From assembly GCF_024679245.1 (NCBI RefSeq), contig NC_090172.1, forward strand, positions 46,071,554 through 46,135,553: a DNA stretch of 64,000 nucleotides. Reading direction: 5' to 3'. Below are positions 12,324 to 25,054 of this stretch, piece after piece. The translations under genes were made by a program, and so were the position numbers. Numbering within the stretch: position 1 is the first letter of the stretch; each line of letters opens with the position of its first letter. The notes below the pieces were generated by a model. That model was not told the origin of the DNA. It worked only from the letters and a program-made list of their open reading frames with translations, and made no database searches. Origin of the DNA: Pseudorasbora parva. Taxonomy: Eukaryota; Chordata; Actinopteri; Cypriniformes; Gobionidae.

Positions 12324-12415
12324 TACACTATCAAAAATAAAGGTTCTTCATTGGCATATGGTTTTATGAAGTTCATTGAAAGGTTATTTGGGAAACCCAG
12401 AAAGGTTCTTCTATG
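12324..12415. repeat. Degenerate AAGAACC-family MITE fragment
   Basis: Contains repeated AAGGTTCTT motifs after an ACACTATCAAAAATAAAGG head. It resembles the fuller copy at 59291-59503 but is short and diverged. Confidence 0.55.
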
Positions 12416-13004
12416 CAACTGCGGAAATCCCCTTTTGGAGTTTATGTAAATGTTTCTACAATGGTCACCTCAATGCCATCATGATGAAAATCAAGACATC
12501 ATTATCACAAAGCACTATCAAGGCTGCTTGTAATAAATCAAATGTGGTTTCTTTGCCTGATTAACCAAATTTCACTCCCTTAAAAATAGCTATAACAAAA
12601 ATAACAGCTTAGAAGTTTAAGGTTTCAACTGTTTTCATACTAATCAGGCTGCACAGTAATTACATTTTTTCATTAAGATTTATATTTTGTCATTGCAGAG
12701 ATTCAGAGTCCAACGGTCAGCTAGCAGGCTGTACCAAGTTTCACAACGAACAACAAGCTCAGGGGTAAATCTTTATCAGATGCAAAAAAAATGAAGACCT
12801 TTTAGCATCAGATTTCAAGCAGTAACACCATGGCATTCTCACCTAAATGCTTCATGACTTGTACTATACTAGGGAAACCGAGTCCAAACATTTTTACACT
12901 AGGTAACACAAAATGTACGGATGTTCTCATCCACCTCATGTTCAGCTCTTTACCATTATCTGCTGCCCTAAAGTTGTCTCACCTGCCAGAGCACAGTAGA
13001 TTAT
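12416..13004. other. Intron-like sequence, no gene seen
   Basis: Unique-looking sequence with no supported exon. A GTGAG-type donor motif on the minus strand near 12980 sits just beyond the small open frame described next. Confidence 0.45.
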
Positions 13005-13175
13005 CTACTTCCTCCTGGGCTCATTCCACCAGTCGGGTTTGTCCTCCAAAACCGTGGCAGGATAAGAGAAGAGCTCTGATGAGAAAGTTGAAATCCTGCT
13101 GAAGTGAAGCAGCCAAAGCTCTCCAATCTCCACAAGTTCTCCTGAGAACAGCCTGCCAGAAGTTTCGCTCAACAT
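13005..13175 (-). other. Small minus-strand open frame (56 codons), unproven
   Basis: ATG at 13175 opens a frame reading MLSETSGRLFSGELVEIGEL through to VLEDKPDWWNEPRRK and a stop at 13005-13007. Base composition is less AT-rich than the surroundings, and a GTGAGAC donor motif follows near 12980. I do not recognise the peptide, and a frame of this length is within chance. The start codon lies exactly at the edge of a segment duplicated at 40.4 kb. Confidence 0.15.
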
Positions 13176-13280
13176 AAAGTATTTGATGGCCGTTCAGATA
13201 TCAAACTCTTTCATGACCAGAACTGAGCTCAGCTATACAGCTTATCAGGTCTACCCTCTTTTCTCTAACTTTCCCTCCCT
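13171..13280 (+). repeat. Segment duplicated in inverted form at 40.4 kb
   Basis: About 108 bp, from AACATAAAGTATTTGATGG through TCTAACTTTCCCTCCCTCTC, recurs almost identically as the reverse complement at 40359-40465. In both places a pyrimidine/purine microsatellite abuts the same side. Confidence 0.9.
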
Positions 13281-13281
13281 C

Positions 13282-13288
13282 TCCCCCC

Positions 13289-13323
<35 letters not shown>
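13282..13323. repeat. Poly-C plus (CT)n microsatellite
   Basis: A run of about 17 C residues passes directly into a CT dinucleotide array. Confidence 0.95.
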
Positions 13324-16300
13324 GCCAAACTACAGCCCATTAATGAGGACGTCAGGAGATGGAAAACTAAATTGGGAGGTATTTCTGTGACAAAATAAAT
13401 ATGTCCTTATCTGAGCATCATAACCCAGAACCAACCCGGCTTTAATCGCACCAGCCCTCCCAGAAAGCATCTATTGTTTCTATTGTAATGCCAGATTTTC
13501 CTGGCAAAAGTTTACAGCAGAATTTGTATTGTTTTGAGAGTTTCCCATGCAAAAAATGACTGACAACTGGATGGAAAAACCCTGATGATTTGGCAACATC
13601 ACTGCAAACGTGTAATTTTATTGTCAATGTTACCATATATGACAGCCTACAGAGGAATGGGTTTCCCATTCATTAACCAAACCTTGTTCTGAGTCAAGGC
13701 ACACACCACTGCACCTGCGTCAGATTCTCTCCAACATGTTTGCCGCATTTCAACCTACTGGCCAGACTGTGGGCTGTAAATACTAGTAGGTTAACTAACA
13801 AGTGATAAAACATGAGGTATGCAGACCAGGAAAAGCAGGTGATATTTGCACAGCTCTAAAGCAAATATTGAAATAGATACCCAGAAAAAGAAAAGAAAAA
13901 CATTCAGCTCAATGGAACAATAGCCTTTAGGAGCATTGCACATTTGAAAGTTTTAAAATGCATTTGGATGTGAAACTATGAGTTTGCTTTGATAAAGATG
14001 TATATTTGTACAGTAAAAAGTAAAAGGTAAACAGTAAAAGGATTCGATTTGTTTTTAAATGGTGCAAAAAAAAAACACTGAATAAAATAAAGACTAAATT
14101 AAATAAAGTCAGCAGCAATAATAAACATGCAACTTTGTACAAAACACATTACATTAAGCACTATAGTAGTAGTAGTAGTACAGCATTATGAACGCTATAC
14201 ATCTTAGTCAAGAGGAGTGACTGAAGAAGAAAATAACAATAGTAAAAGGAAATCACTGTGGGATTTGCTTACTCAGCCTTGCGGTGAACTACTTTAACTG
14301 TGCCATTTTTTTGTTATTAATTTTTCCATGATGATTTTAAAGCTTTTATATAATGTATTTTTTATATAGAAATGCCTTTTTTACAATCCTGTTCTGGATA
14401 GGTTCTATTACTCAAAAGTTGTTTTTATATAAAAGGATTGCTAATCAAATAAAAAAAAATTAAATAAGACAATTCGATTTTTTTTCCATATTTGCTACAA
14501 TTTTAATAATAATTTGTATGAGGTTTGTATTAAATAGGCTATATGTTATACTACTTGGTATACCAAAACAATGTTACTTATTTGTATTACAATTCTAAAA
14601 CCTATTTAAATGGAGTGACCATCAATCCAAGGTCATCAATTAAATTCCCAGGGAATGCATGAACTAATAAAATGTATACCCTGGCATGAATGTAAATGTA
14701 CAGTAAAGCACTCCTGCCAAATTCATGAATGTAAACGTTAAACCATCCGGAATATATCCACATTATAAAACAAACGTCTCTCATCAACATTTTTGTCCTT
14801 AATTGGAGTCCAACCAACAACAGTGACTGCTCTTTTCCTGTTGGTGGCATCAAGCACCTCTCTCTGAACGCACTGACCGTCCTTTCATTAAAGGCCCTTA
14901 TCTGCTGCTGAGTGACATCATGATCCTGGCCCCTTATGACTGAGACATCCCTCCTAAAAAAGGTGCGGTCACTGTGGTACAAAAAAACAGCAATCTTTCC
15001 ATTCTGGCTACCTCAAGCTTCCTTGATATAAAGGTTTTCCAATGGAGGGACATAAAGCACATACAAGACCTCACAGACCCAAACAAACCTCAGACTATAA
15101 AGGACATTAACAGAGCTCACCGTGTTCATTACACAGCACATTTCAAAGGATATCGCCCAACACTGAAGAGCACCCCAGCAGAAAGCTAATTAGAGCGAAG
15201 TGAAAGGACAAGGGTCCCGGAACAATGAATGGGAGATTTAGTTGAACACAAACACAAATACAGTTGTTCGCTCCGCCTGGTTGCGCACAGGCTCAGCTGC
15301 AGTACCCAGTTCAACGAGCAGCGTGATGGACTCACAATGAAGTATCAAGCAAGCAGTGAGTGTAAAGAGAGTCTCAAAAGAGAATAAATACTAAGTGAGA
15401 CATAATTACCAAAATGATTAGGTCAATTTCCTACACAAACAAACAGAGGACAACTACCCCATCATAACTCATGAAATATCAAACCTCTAATTAAACAGAA
15501 AATAAACCCACATGTTTTTGATGTAACCCATTTAATTTCAGACAAAACAGATTCAAATGAAAATCCGTTCCGGCACTTTGCTTGCTAACAGAGCATTACC
15601 ATGACAACATTTGCTCAGATGAACTCCTTCGGATTTCAAAGCCCCCAGAAAAGTGCGTTCCAGAGCGCCTGGAGGGGAAACTCTGGAAAGATCTTCAAAG
15701 TTTGAGAACAGCTAACAAAACAAAAGTTGAAGAAGCTGAACCCTTGGCCTTAGTCTACATCCTCGTTTATGAGATAGAAGTTCCTATGGTCAGCACTTCT
15801 GTTGAGTCTTTTAATAGCCTAATATTAACAAAGCCCATCAAATGCTTTGTCATTAGTCGGCAAAAAGTCTTAGTTAAATAACTACTGATCAACAAAGCAC
15901 TATACACACACCCCTCTTTGTCCATATACCGAGATCTTCACAATGGCCTGAGGGAAAAGATGTGCCCATAGGAATATAGCAGCATCAGCACTTCCATCAC
16001 TTCACTGGCACAAAATTAGCCTGCTAATAAATATTTATAAAGAACTATTTCGCAGCAATTTATCACAGAAATAGCTGTTTTACGGCCACCCAGTCAGTCA
16101 CAATGAAATGAATTTTAAAGGCACTTAGAAGATCAATAGCGACAGCAATTTGTGTTGGGGCAAAAAAAAAGTTGAAGTTACCTGGAAAGAAGAAGAATGA
16201 GAGATCGATAGTTCTGCAAAATCACAGGGAAATAATTAGCAAAACACTCCCAAACCTGCTTTATCTAAATCAGGAACAATGACCTATGCCGGGTTCATTA

Positions 16301-17365
16301 AGAAACTCTATGTGTGGTGACCCCAAAAACAGCCTACAACATGCCTCCTGTGTCCATATCAGCTTGGCGCAGCCTCTCAAACTGCCAAACATCGATTCGG
16401 CTTAGCTAACTGTTCACGTCTCATAGCAGAGGCATAACCTTAACAAAAACATCATGTAACTTTTATGGGCTTTGCTGACACGTATGGCAAGATGGGACGT
16501 AAAGATAGGAGAGACAGAATGACACAGACATGAGTGGTTTTGATAAGTACTTCTGAGCCAAACAAATGTCAAGATGGGCAGAAAAACTCATTCGAATCAC
16601 AAACCATAACATTTGCACGGTTAATCAACCAATATAAACCGACAGATGCCATGTCTAGGTTTAGCACCTCAGCATCTGCAGTAATAGCTGCAGGATAGAA
16701 ATTGCATGCCCTGAGACTGCAGCAAAGCAGGAGAACATATGGAGATCATCTTTATTCAGTCAAGTCAACATTTGCATTCTAAATACACAGAAAAGAATCT
16801 TGCAAAAAGCAAATAACAAAATATCATACAAAAATGTCATAGTGGTAACTATTCAAAGTAACAAACTTTTTTTGGGAATAAGGGCAGAACACAAGATATG
16901 CTTGTGATACTGTGTTAATGTACCTTCCTTTGAGACTGCAATTAATCACGGTTGATAATGATAATGCACAATATGTTGTGGCTTCTTTTTCTTTCCATGG
17001 ATTGCTACCTATTCCATGATGTGCATACTAAACGATTGACATCAGCTCAAAACTTTCTTGGACACTTAAAGGCCCACTTAAATCAAAATGTACATGTTTT
17101 AGCTTTTAGTATGACTATGGTCTATGGACTATGGCCTTAAAGTTGAATACGCTGGTGTGTTCCAAAACAATGACAAAATTTACATTTCATTTAGCCGTTT
17201 CAGGGGAAATTACGTCAACACATTGAATAATCCTGCGCGTGTCAAGGCACTTCAGCGGGCCTTTAACATTATTGTTTTTACAGTCACTTTTCGTATTCAA
17301 GTAATGCATCCTTGTCGAAACAAAAGCATTCATTAAAATGTACAATAAATAAACAAATAAATAAT
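13324..17365. other. About 4 kb of intron-like sequence, no gene seen
   Basis: No repeat family or recognisable exon is identified, apart from a short (AGT)n run at about 14166-14180. The block 14800-15190 has higher complexity than its surroundings and could be conserved regulatory sequence, but the 126-codon minus-strand frame there (14602-14982) has no domain or splice support. Confidence 0.5.
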
Positions 17366-19112
17366 TTCTGTGTCCTCAAAGCACTTTACATGGAGGGGGA
17401 GAATCTCCTTAACCACCAGCAATGTGCAACATCAACTTGGATGATGCGACGGCAGCCATATTGAGCGCAGAATGCCCACCACACATTGGTGGAGAGGAGA
17501 CAGAGTGATTAAGCCAATCAGGACAGGGGGATGATTAGGAGGCCACAATGGACAGAGGTTAATGGGCAAATTTGGCCTACTCTTTTTTCGAAGGACATCC
17601 TTGGATTTTTAATGACCACAGAGCCAGGACCTCGGTTTAACGTCTCATCCAAGAGACGGTGTCTCTTTGACAGTACAGTGTCCCCATCACTTTACTGGGG
17701 TGTTAGGGCCCACACAGACCACAGGGTGAGCGCGGCGAGCGCCCTCTGCTGGCCTCACGCCCCCTGCTGGCCTCACTAACACCTCTACCAGCAGCTACCT
17801 GGTTTTCCCAGGAGGTCTCCCATCCAGGTACTGACCAGGCTCAGCCCTGCTTAGCTCCAGTGGGAAACCAGTCTTAAGCCCCGTTTCCACCAAAATTACC
17901 CGGAACAATTTGTACCAGGAACTTTTTTACAGGAACTTTTCTCCCCCCCAGACCTGCAGCTGTCTGCGTTTCGACCGCGATAAAGTTCCGAGAAGATTAG
18001 GCAAATTAGTCCGGTGATGTAACGTTAGGACTGCACGCGACTGCTCCTCCAAATCAGTGAAGGACATGTAATCATTTTTAAGTGTACCGATTGAAAGGAC
18101 TGTTTACATGAGACGTTATCTAAACCGATCTGATGTTTACATGTGATGACTTTCAATCGCAATCATTTTGTCACATGCAGTTTGTCTGCCGCATCAAAAA
18201 TGTCGCCGCTGTTTTCTCCAGCAGCTGAATGTGTTTACTGTAGCCATAGCAACTCTTAACGGCCACCAGGACTAATACAGTATTATTTATATCTATTTGT
18301 TGTAAAGTGTAATAATCATCCCAGAGAAAAAAATCTTCTGTCAGGCGCAGTTAAAGTAAAAACTGCCCGGGGCAATATACGTTGTGTCATTACTCCAACA
18401 TTATCTTCATAACTCACGAAATAAAAAGTTTACCCCTCAGAAAAATTTACTTTCCTCTCTTGTCAACATGAGCGCGGCGCGCGCCGTGACGCCGTCACGT
18501 CATGTAAGGACACACACTTAAAAGTAAACGGTCAGGTCGTTTACATGGTGAAAAAAAATTAATAACGAGTATGGAAGAGATTCAAGCTGTGCTGCTTTTG
18601 CTGGTTATGTATAGGTTTACGAGGTAATTAACAACGATAGAAAAGAGCAATATGCAGATTCAGCAGCATGCAGCATATTCAGAAAGCTTGTAAAGCTAGA
18701 TTTAAAATGACAATATATTATTATCAGATATTACGGACATTGAACGTGAGATGGCTGAGACGACCGCGCTCCACCAGACAGAGAGCAAGACTGATATTTA
18801 TTGAACGCAGAACGAACCTCGCAAAAGACTTTTAAAAATGCCTGTTGAACTTAAAAATGCTGCGTGAGCTCAACCAATCAGCATGTTCAGCGCCCAAGTC
18901 CCGCCCTCGAAAGTTCCTGAACTTTGAAAAAGTACTACCTCGCGAGCAGGGCCGTTTGGAGGGGGAAATATTTACCCGGAACTTCATTTATACCCTGGTT
19001 CCTGCGGTCTAAACACACGAAGTACCACCCAAAGTTCCTAGTTCCTGGGTAAAGTTCCTGTGGTGGAAACGGGGCTTTAGGCTACAGGGTGATATGGCTG
19101 CTGGCCAAATAT
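17366..19112 (-). mobile_element. 5S-rRNA-derived SINE, split by an insertion
   Basis: On the minus strand the head (19112-19077 then 17876-17791) follows 5S rRNA. It carries the internal promoter A-box-like AGCTAAGCAGGG and the later GGATGGGAGACCTCCTGGG block. The body and tail run down to a TAAAGTGCTTTGAGGAC-type 3' end near 17366. This organisation matches the SINE3-like, 5S-derived SINEs known from zebrafish. The continuity is broken at TTA by the element 17877-19076. It is a retroposon, not a 5S rRNA gene: only the 5' part resembles 5S and the 3' half is unrelated. Confidence 0.85.
17877..19076. mobile_element. Harbinger-type element inserted in the 5S-derived SINE
   Basis: Inverted termini AGCCCCGTTTCCACCA at both ends, with TTA duplicated on each side (17874-17876 and 19077-19079). 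The 1200-bp interior is non-coding, and subterminal motifs such as AAAGTTCC recur in both orientations. The TWA target duplication supports PIF/Harbinger. Removing the element restores the SINE reading across the 5S-like head, which proves the insertion order. Confidence 0.9.
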
Positions 19113-19732
19113 ATCAAAATGTCAGGTATAATATAATGTGTTACTTGAATGTGTTTAATCTTTGTAATAATTTGTGAAATTTATGAGTGAAAATAGTTAT
19201 GCAATTTTTTTCAGCACACAGAGATATTTTACAACAGTGATAATACAAGGACAATCTTGTTTCTTGTTCTCTGAGATTTAATAAGGTATTGAAAGATTGT
19301 GGTATTCAGTAATCTGATGCAGCTAACCAGTAATGACAAACTGACTGGACCGCACATTTGTCGCAGTAATAAGGAAGCATGTGGTCTGTTGTCTTAGACA
19401 GCCCCAGGCACCACATCCCCACTGCCCTCCAAATGAGGCTGTCATAGAGCGAAATTAGAAACACTGATACTGATTATAATGCTGCAGATTAAATTCATGG
19501 GTGCTGTAGAAAAAATAGGCAAAAGTATCAAATTCTATTAAAACGCAAACACTTTTCTTTGTAAACAGGACTGTTCCTAATTAAGATTTAAATCCCCCTG
19601 TGTTTTGCACTAGGTTTGGAGCACAAACTATAATTCTTTTTTTTTTCAAAAGCCAAGTAATCAACAGCAATAGGAATCCACTTAAAAAAACATGGATCAG
19701 CAACAGGAATACACACAAGAATGAGTTAAGGC

Positions 19733-20153
19733 TAGAGCTGGGAGATATAGCCTCAAAATTATGTCACAATATTTCAAGAATATTTGCGATATTAATATTT
19801 ATGACAATACAGGAAAAAAAAATAAAAAAAATAAGGAACAACGTTTTATTGGTGATTGCAGCTGGTGTGGCAGCAGCATTTATTAGTGCAAATAAAACAA
19901 AGCAAATTTTCCATCCTTTTCCAATGAGCTACTGTCATTGATGACTAGATTTACACTTCAAATTAATTATTCTTTGTCATAAGGTGGCAGTAGCAGCATT
20001 TGATTTTTAATTTTTATTTTTAGTTCATGCTCTCAGAGCCTGGGGCGCATAAACAGAGAGCATAACGATGGGGTTATGTCAATATTTCTAAGTAATAAAT
20101 GCACATCTTCATTGATAAGAGACACACCGAACAGATGCAGTCATGCAGGTACG

Positions 20154-20232
<79 letters not shown>

Positions 20233-20654
20233 TTCAATTAAATGCTATGATTCATTCATTCACATAAATGTAATCTTACATACTACTATGTAAGTCTAAT
20301 TCAAAGTGGGCAGAATCCAGGATCAAACAGTCAATTTTACCCTTCCGGTCAAATATTGTGCTGCAAACATCAATAACAGCTTAAATTGTCAAGTTGTCAA
20401 TGTTTTGTCAGTTGTCAAGAGGTCTGACTTCTTGTAACCAAGTAACTCCCTTCTTAGGTAGTAAACCATCACAGAGGCTGACATGCTGCTCTTACTCTCA
20501 GACAGGTGTTGCTGCTGTCATGCGCGCTAGGGAAATGTAAATGCGCCATATGTCACGGCGTCGCTATATCATTGATATCACAAGATCACACTTTTATCAT
20601 ATAAAAATGCATACGGGTATTATCGTCAAACGATAATGATATGGCACACTTCTA
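19733..20654. mobile_element. Non-autonomous hAT with perfect 8-bp duplication
   Basis: Termini TAGAGCTGGGAGATAT and the complementary-type ATATGGCACACTTCTA are flanked by identical GTTAAGGC (19725-19732 and 20655-20662). An 8-bp duplication with TAG-type ends is diagnostic of hAT. The 922-bp interior has no transposase and contains a CT microsatellite. Confidence 0.93.
20156..20227. repeat. (CT)n microsatellite
   Basis: About 36 uninterrupted CT units inside the hAT at 19733-20654. Confidence 0.97.
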
Positions 20655-20725
20655 GTTAAGGCACAAACAAAAGTTAAAAGGAGGCACTTGTTTCCCTATA
20701 AATGTCTGGAAACCCTGATCTATTG

Positions 20726-21515
20726 CAGGGCTCTGCGATATTGAAGAAAAATGTGATATGCAATACCTTGTTAAATAATGTGATATTTGATATGCAATAC
20801 GATATTGCAAGTTTGTCAAATTATTTCAATTATATTTAAAAAAATTATTTAAAACTAAGTGACACAATCTATACGTTTCACATTCTTTCTGGGAAAAGAA
20901 AGCATAGCAACACCTTCTGAAAGTGACCAGTAGTGTTTTAGCAAAACATTTAAGTCACAAATCTCACAATATAATTTTAACATCAATGTAAACAAACAAA
21001 AAATGTAATGCCAATATTTAAATACCAACACTTTGCTTGACCTGGTAATATGGTTATATCAACTTAAAACTTAACATCAAGAACATCCAGGTAAACAAAT
21101 ACACATGAACTAGGGGTGGACGATTATTTTTGTTATAAAAAAAATAAAAATAAAAACAGTAGTCTTCACATGAATTAAATATACACTGATATATATAATA
21201 AAGCTACAAAGGTTATTCAGCCAAGAGCACTGAGTGACTTTCTCTTTTTCTCTTGTTGTTTGACAGACAGCAGCAGGTTTACTGTATTTGCAGGCTGTCA
21301 CTTTAAGAGCTAATGCACAGATCCTATTTACACTCATTCGGTTTCTTTCCCCAACTGATATCATTCTGCTATATGCGTTGACCTAAACCATACACTTTTC
21401 ACAATGTTGAAGTAGGCTAGCCTATTTAAATCGATATTGCGTGCTGTCGCGATATGCATATAGCGATACGTACATTCGCGATATTTCAATAATTTTGATA
21501 TATTGCACAGCCCTA
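20726..21515. mobile_element. Non-autonomous hAT with ATCTATTG duplication
   Basis: Ends CAGGGCTCTGCGATAT and ATATTGCACAGCCCTA form an hAT-type inverted repeat, flanked by identical ATCTATTG at 20718-20725 and 21516-21523. The body is rich in GCGATAT/ATCG motifs and has no coding region. It lies only about 70 bp from the preceding hAT but carries its own target duplication, so it is an independent insertion. Confidence 0.92.
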
Positions 21516-22206
21516 ATCTATTGATGTGGGACAAGATACCTAGAAAAGTCACATTGGATGAAGTCATCAGAGACAAGAAGCCAAATTATATGCATGGCAC
21601 TATAATGGCACTACCACCTGTTTTAAACTGACTAAAGGGACTGGAAATGAAAAAGTATTAAACCCAGAACATAATATTCCTTATCAGATGTGGGTTTCAT
21701 GTTCTCCATATGGAAAACACTGAGCATTTGACTGCCTCGATATTCTTAGGATCTGTGATCTTGGAAGTGACCTGACCTTCAAATGAACTGTGAAAATGTT
21801 AACCTGAGATTTAATTTGAGATGCAATACCTTCTTTCTGACTGTCGGAGGAAAAATGAGACAATGGAATGAGACCATACATTGTCAGCAGGGTGCTGCAG
21901 AGGGAAATACTGCTGTGACAGTTGTTCTTTGGGTATAAACATGTTCCTGTGGACTCCATGCAGTCAACATCAAAGCGGCCCTGTAATATCAATGCAGCAA
22001 GGACACAACCTCTGCAGGATAATAAAGAGTCAAACAGGAAATATACATTCCTCTCAAGCCACACTCAAGTTCCTACTAAAAAGAGCTGTCAACTGTCAAT
22101 CCAGAGAGCACACACAGAGAATGCTAATGGTGTACCTTACATTTGCCAACTCAAAACTCACAGATTTCCATTTTTAAGGCCATTTAGGTCATAAAACTTT
22201 AGATAT

Positions 22207-22925
22207 CGTTCCAAAGTCTGGGGTCAGTAATATCATTTTCTTAAAGGGGTGGTTGCATGTGATTTCACTTTTTTAACTTTATTTAGTGTGTAATGTTGCT
22301 GCTTGAGCATAAACAGTATCTGCAAAGTTACAGCGCTGAAAGTTCAATGCAAACAGAGATATTGTCTTTTAAAGTTATGGCAGTTTATTGCCTACAAAAA
22401 CGGTAGAGTTCTTTCCGGGTTGGTGACACCATAAAGCCTTGCTATTAACAAACACTGCCCCAGATGTGACTTCTGCCCATAATGGTAAGGGGTGTGGCGT
22501 TGTGCTAAGCACTTCAGCAAATAAAAATATATGAAGCTACATTTGGCCATCTAACCAATCTAAGACCACTTAGTTTTTCAGAGGGATGGGCTTCATAGAA
22601 GCAGGAAGGAAACGAGCCGTTCAAAGAACAGTGGAGAAAGCGGTGTGGAATAAAGGTAAAATATAGGAAAAATACGGCATTTAAAAAAAAAAAAAGAAGT
22701 ATTAAGACATGTTACACTGCACCCCATAAACAAAACCAAGCCTAGAAAAAAAAACACAGAACCACCCCTTTAAGAAATTAATTTTATTCAGCAAGGGTGC
22801 TTTAAATTGATTGAAAGTGAGAGTAAAGACTTTGTTGCAAAAGTTTTAGATTTTAAATAAATGCTGTTTTGAACTTTCGATTGAAACAATCCATAAAACA
22901 TTAAGCAGCACAATGTTTCAACAAA
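22207..22925. repeat. Interspersed repeat (GGTCAGTAA family) split by a MITE
   Basis: The head CCAAAGTCTGGGGTCAGTAA and the body TTATTCAGCAAGGGTGC to ATAAATGCTGTTTTGAAC belong to the family seen at 59851-60285. The two parts are separated by the TTAA MITE at 22245-22769, which used a TTAA inside this repeat as target. Confidence 0.8.
22245..22769. mobile_element. TTAA-target MITE, copy B
   Basis: TTAA at 22241-22244 and 22770-22773; ends AGGGGTGGTT / ACCACCCCT. Near-identical to copy A at 11316-11833, with a few indels such as homopolymer changes. Confidence 0.93.
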
Positions 22926-25012
22926 ATAAATAAGCACACACACGCACATATAACATCCTTAACTCACTGCACTGAAGGTGACAGTAATGTATAAAAAACA
23001 AGCTAACAAAAACTATTTTCAAAGAAGATTTTCAACTATTTCAAAGGCTAACTCTAGGGAAAATTGAAGTCAAAGGAAAATCCAAGAAAAGTAACCCAAG
23101 GACAAAAATCAAAGATGCCTAAAGCAGCACAGGAAGAATATATTCCTCCTGTCATTCCTTAGGTCAGATGAAGGCACTAAATTATCTGTGTTTCTGTAAC
23201 TTTAGACATCTCGTAATCTTCCAAGAGCTTTGCTTCCGACAAGCCCTGTGAGCCGTTTTCAGCTCATCTCTTTAGATTAGAAATGTTCAGTTTTGTGCTA
23301 TTCTCAGGACACTCTGCAATGAGGTTTCGACAGGCGATGGCTTCAGTTCAGCCAAACACTTAGCTGCATTTATCACTGGTTCTCTTCCAAATGTAAGCAA
23401 CCTTGTCACAACGTTAGGCTCCACGTTGCACTAAAACAGATTTACAGCAGGCAGAATACATCAATGGCATTAGAGACAGGGTTCTGCAATGCCAAAAAAA
23501 ACCCGGTACCTATGGTCACAGCAGGGATGGAGTATTTTACACAAAAAGCTTTGAATTCAAATGAGCCAAAAAATTACCATTTAGGCTGGGACCTTTTATT
23601 TCTGGCTTTTAAAACAAGTTACTACTTCCTATTAGCCAAGTTCAATGGGTCATTAGACTTTCTAGTAGTATAGCAACGATGCCTTAAACAGCCTTTAACT
23701 ATCATGTGGGGTACAAAATGGTTAAAACATTGTTTTCCTCCATCTAGAAAATGATTGTTTTCCTCCATCAGCTGTGCTTAACAAACCCTTATAAAATGCT
23801 TATATGTTGCATGTAACGAAAGGACAACGTTCTTGTATTATTGCACACGTCACAATCCATTAGACACTGATGTCATTAGACTGAATCCACAATGAAGAAG
23901 GAGGACTTTTTTTTTAATGCAAATATTCCAGTCTCAAGGAACACGCAATGACTACTTATAGCTGCTCATTGTTCTATATTCAGGATGTCATACTGAGTGC
24001 TGTACCTGAGCAGCTGTTTTCTTGCATGCGTTTTCTTCTGGATTTGTTTTTAATATGAAAAAATTAGCTCCCGGGTGTGATAATGGGGTGTGATAATAAC
24101 TGGCCAAAGGAATTGATATATGTGTAATAGTGCTCTATAAAGTATGCATTACATCATGGTGGAGACTTCCATTGATCACCAATGTATTTATAGCAACAAC
24201 TGAAAAGTTGATTGGTCCACAATGTAGGCTAAATCTGACCTACACACACATATTCAAACACTAACCAGTGCCCACTTATGTACATATCTGGATTATCCGT
24301 TTCATCTCTGGTCTAAATCTAAAGCTTGAGGGGAAAATGACTATAATCCCAGCGAAAATGATAAGCCATTGCAACTTTCTGAATCTTTATTAAATCTAAA
24401 AAAATATACCTTGTTATATTGTTGATACTGAAAATATTTCTTCAGCAATATCCACTACACATAAAGGCCAACACAATCCATTATGTATAAGGATATGTAG
24501 CTCACTCCAAAGCCCCAGACTCTCTGCACTGGGCAATACATAATCAATCCAGTTCAAATGGAACCAGCACTAACAAGTCAATTAAAAAAAAATTTTTTTT
24601 AATCAATCAATAAATACACTGCCAACTCACGCTAAAGTCACAGAGACTCCTATGGTATTATGTGTATTATAATGTTTGTAGCCCCTGATACTTTTTCTAA
24701 ATAGTCTGGTTTCTAGTTAAGAATTCTTCTTAACCTTTCAGCATATGGCATCAGGAATTCACCTACATTCACTGCCGTGCTGTAGTCTGGAATCTCCTGC
24801 TATGCAGGGCCAGGGGTGAGTTGTAGAACAGACGCAGGCTTTATTTGACGGGTATTTAAGGATAGAGGTAGCAATAGTAGAATACAGCTGTCTGATACAC
24901 TATTAAGTTCAGTGAGAATGCCAGGGGTTTCTCTGTGTACCCTACAACTCAAAAAACACATCCTGCACCCATCAGTAAAAAAAATGTATATGGTGTCTGA
25001 ATAATTTTTGAC
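22926..25012. other. Intron-like sequence, no gene seen
   Basis: No supported exon. A 16-bp direct repeat (ATTGTTTTCCTCCATC) occurs twice near 23730-23770. The stretch is otherwise featureless at this resolution. Confidence 0.5.
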
Positions 25013-25054
25013 ATGTATGTATGTATGTATGTATGTATGTATGTATGTATGTGT
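25013..25054. repeat. (ATGT)n microsatellite
   Basis: Tetranucleotide array. It is followed by an hAT-like right-end fragment (AATCGTGCAGCCCTA, ending near 25127) whose left end I could not find. Confidence 0.93.

Noticed and set aside
14602..14982. 126-codon minus-strand open frame
   Set aside because: Composition shifts to low-complexity tyrosine/isoleucine-rich residues; no domain or splice sites that fit.
15119..15160. 42-bp minus-strand exon with GTGAGC donor
   Set aside because: An open frame exists, but the peptide is unrecognisable and the acceptor is weak.
17791..17876. 5S rRNA gene
   Set aside because: Only part of 5S is present and it is joined to a SINE body and tail. It is a retroposon, not a functional 5S gene.
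20099..20293. Ser-Leu repeat frame, and similar frames at 29075-29435
   Set aside because: Translations of (CT)n microsatellites.
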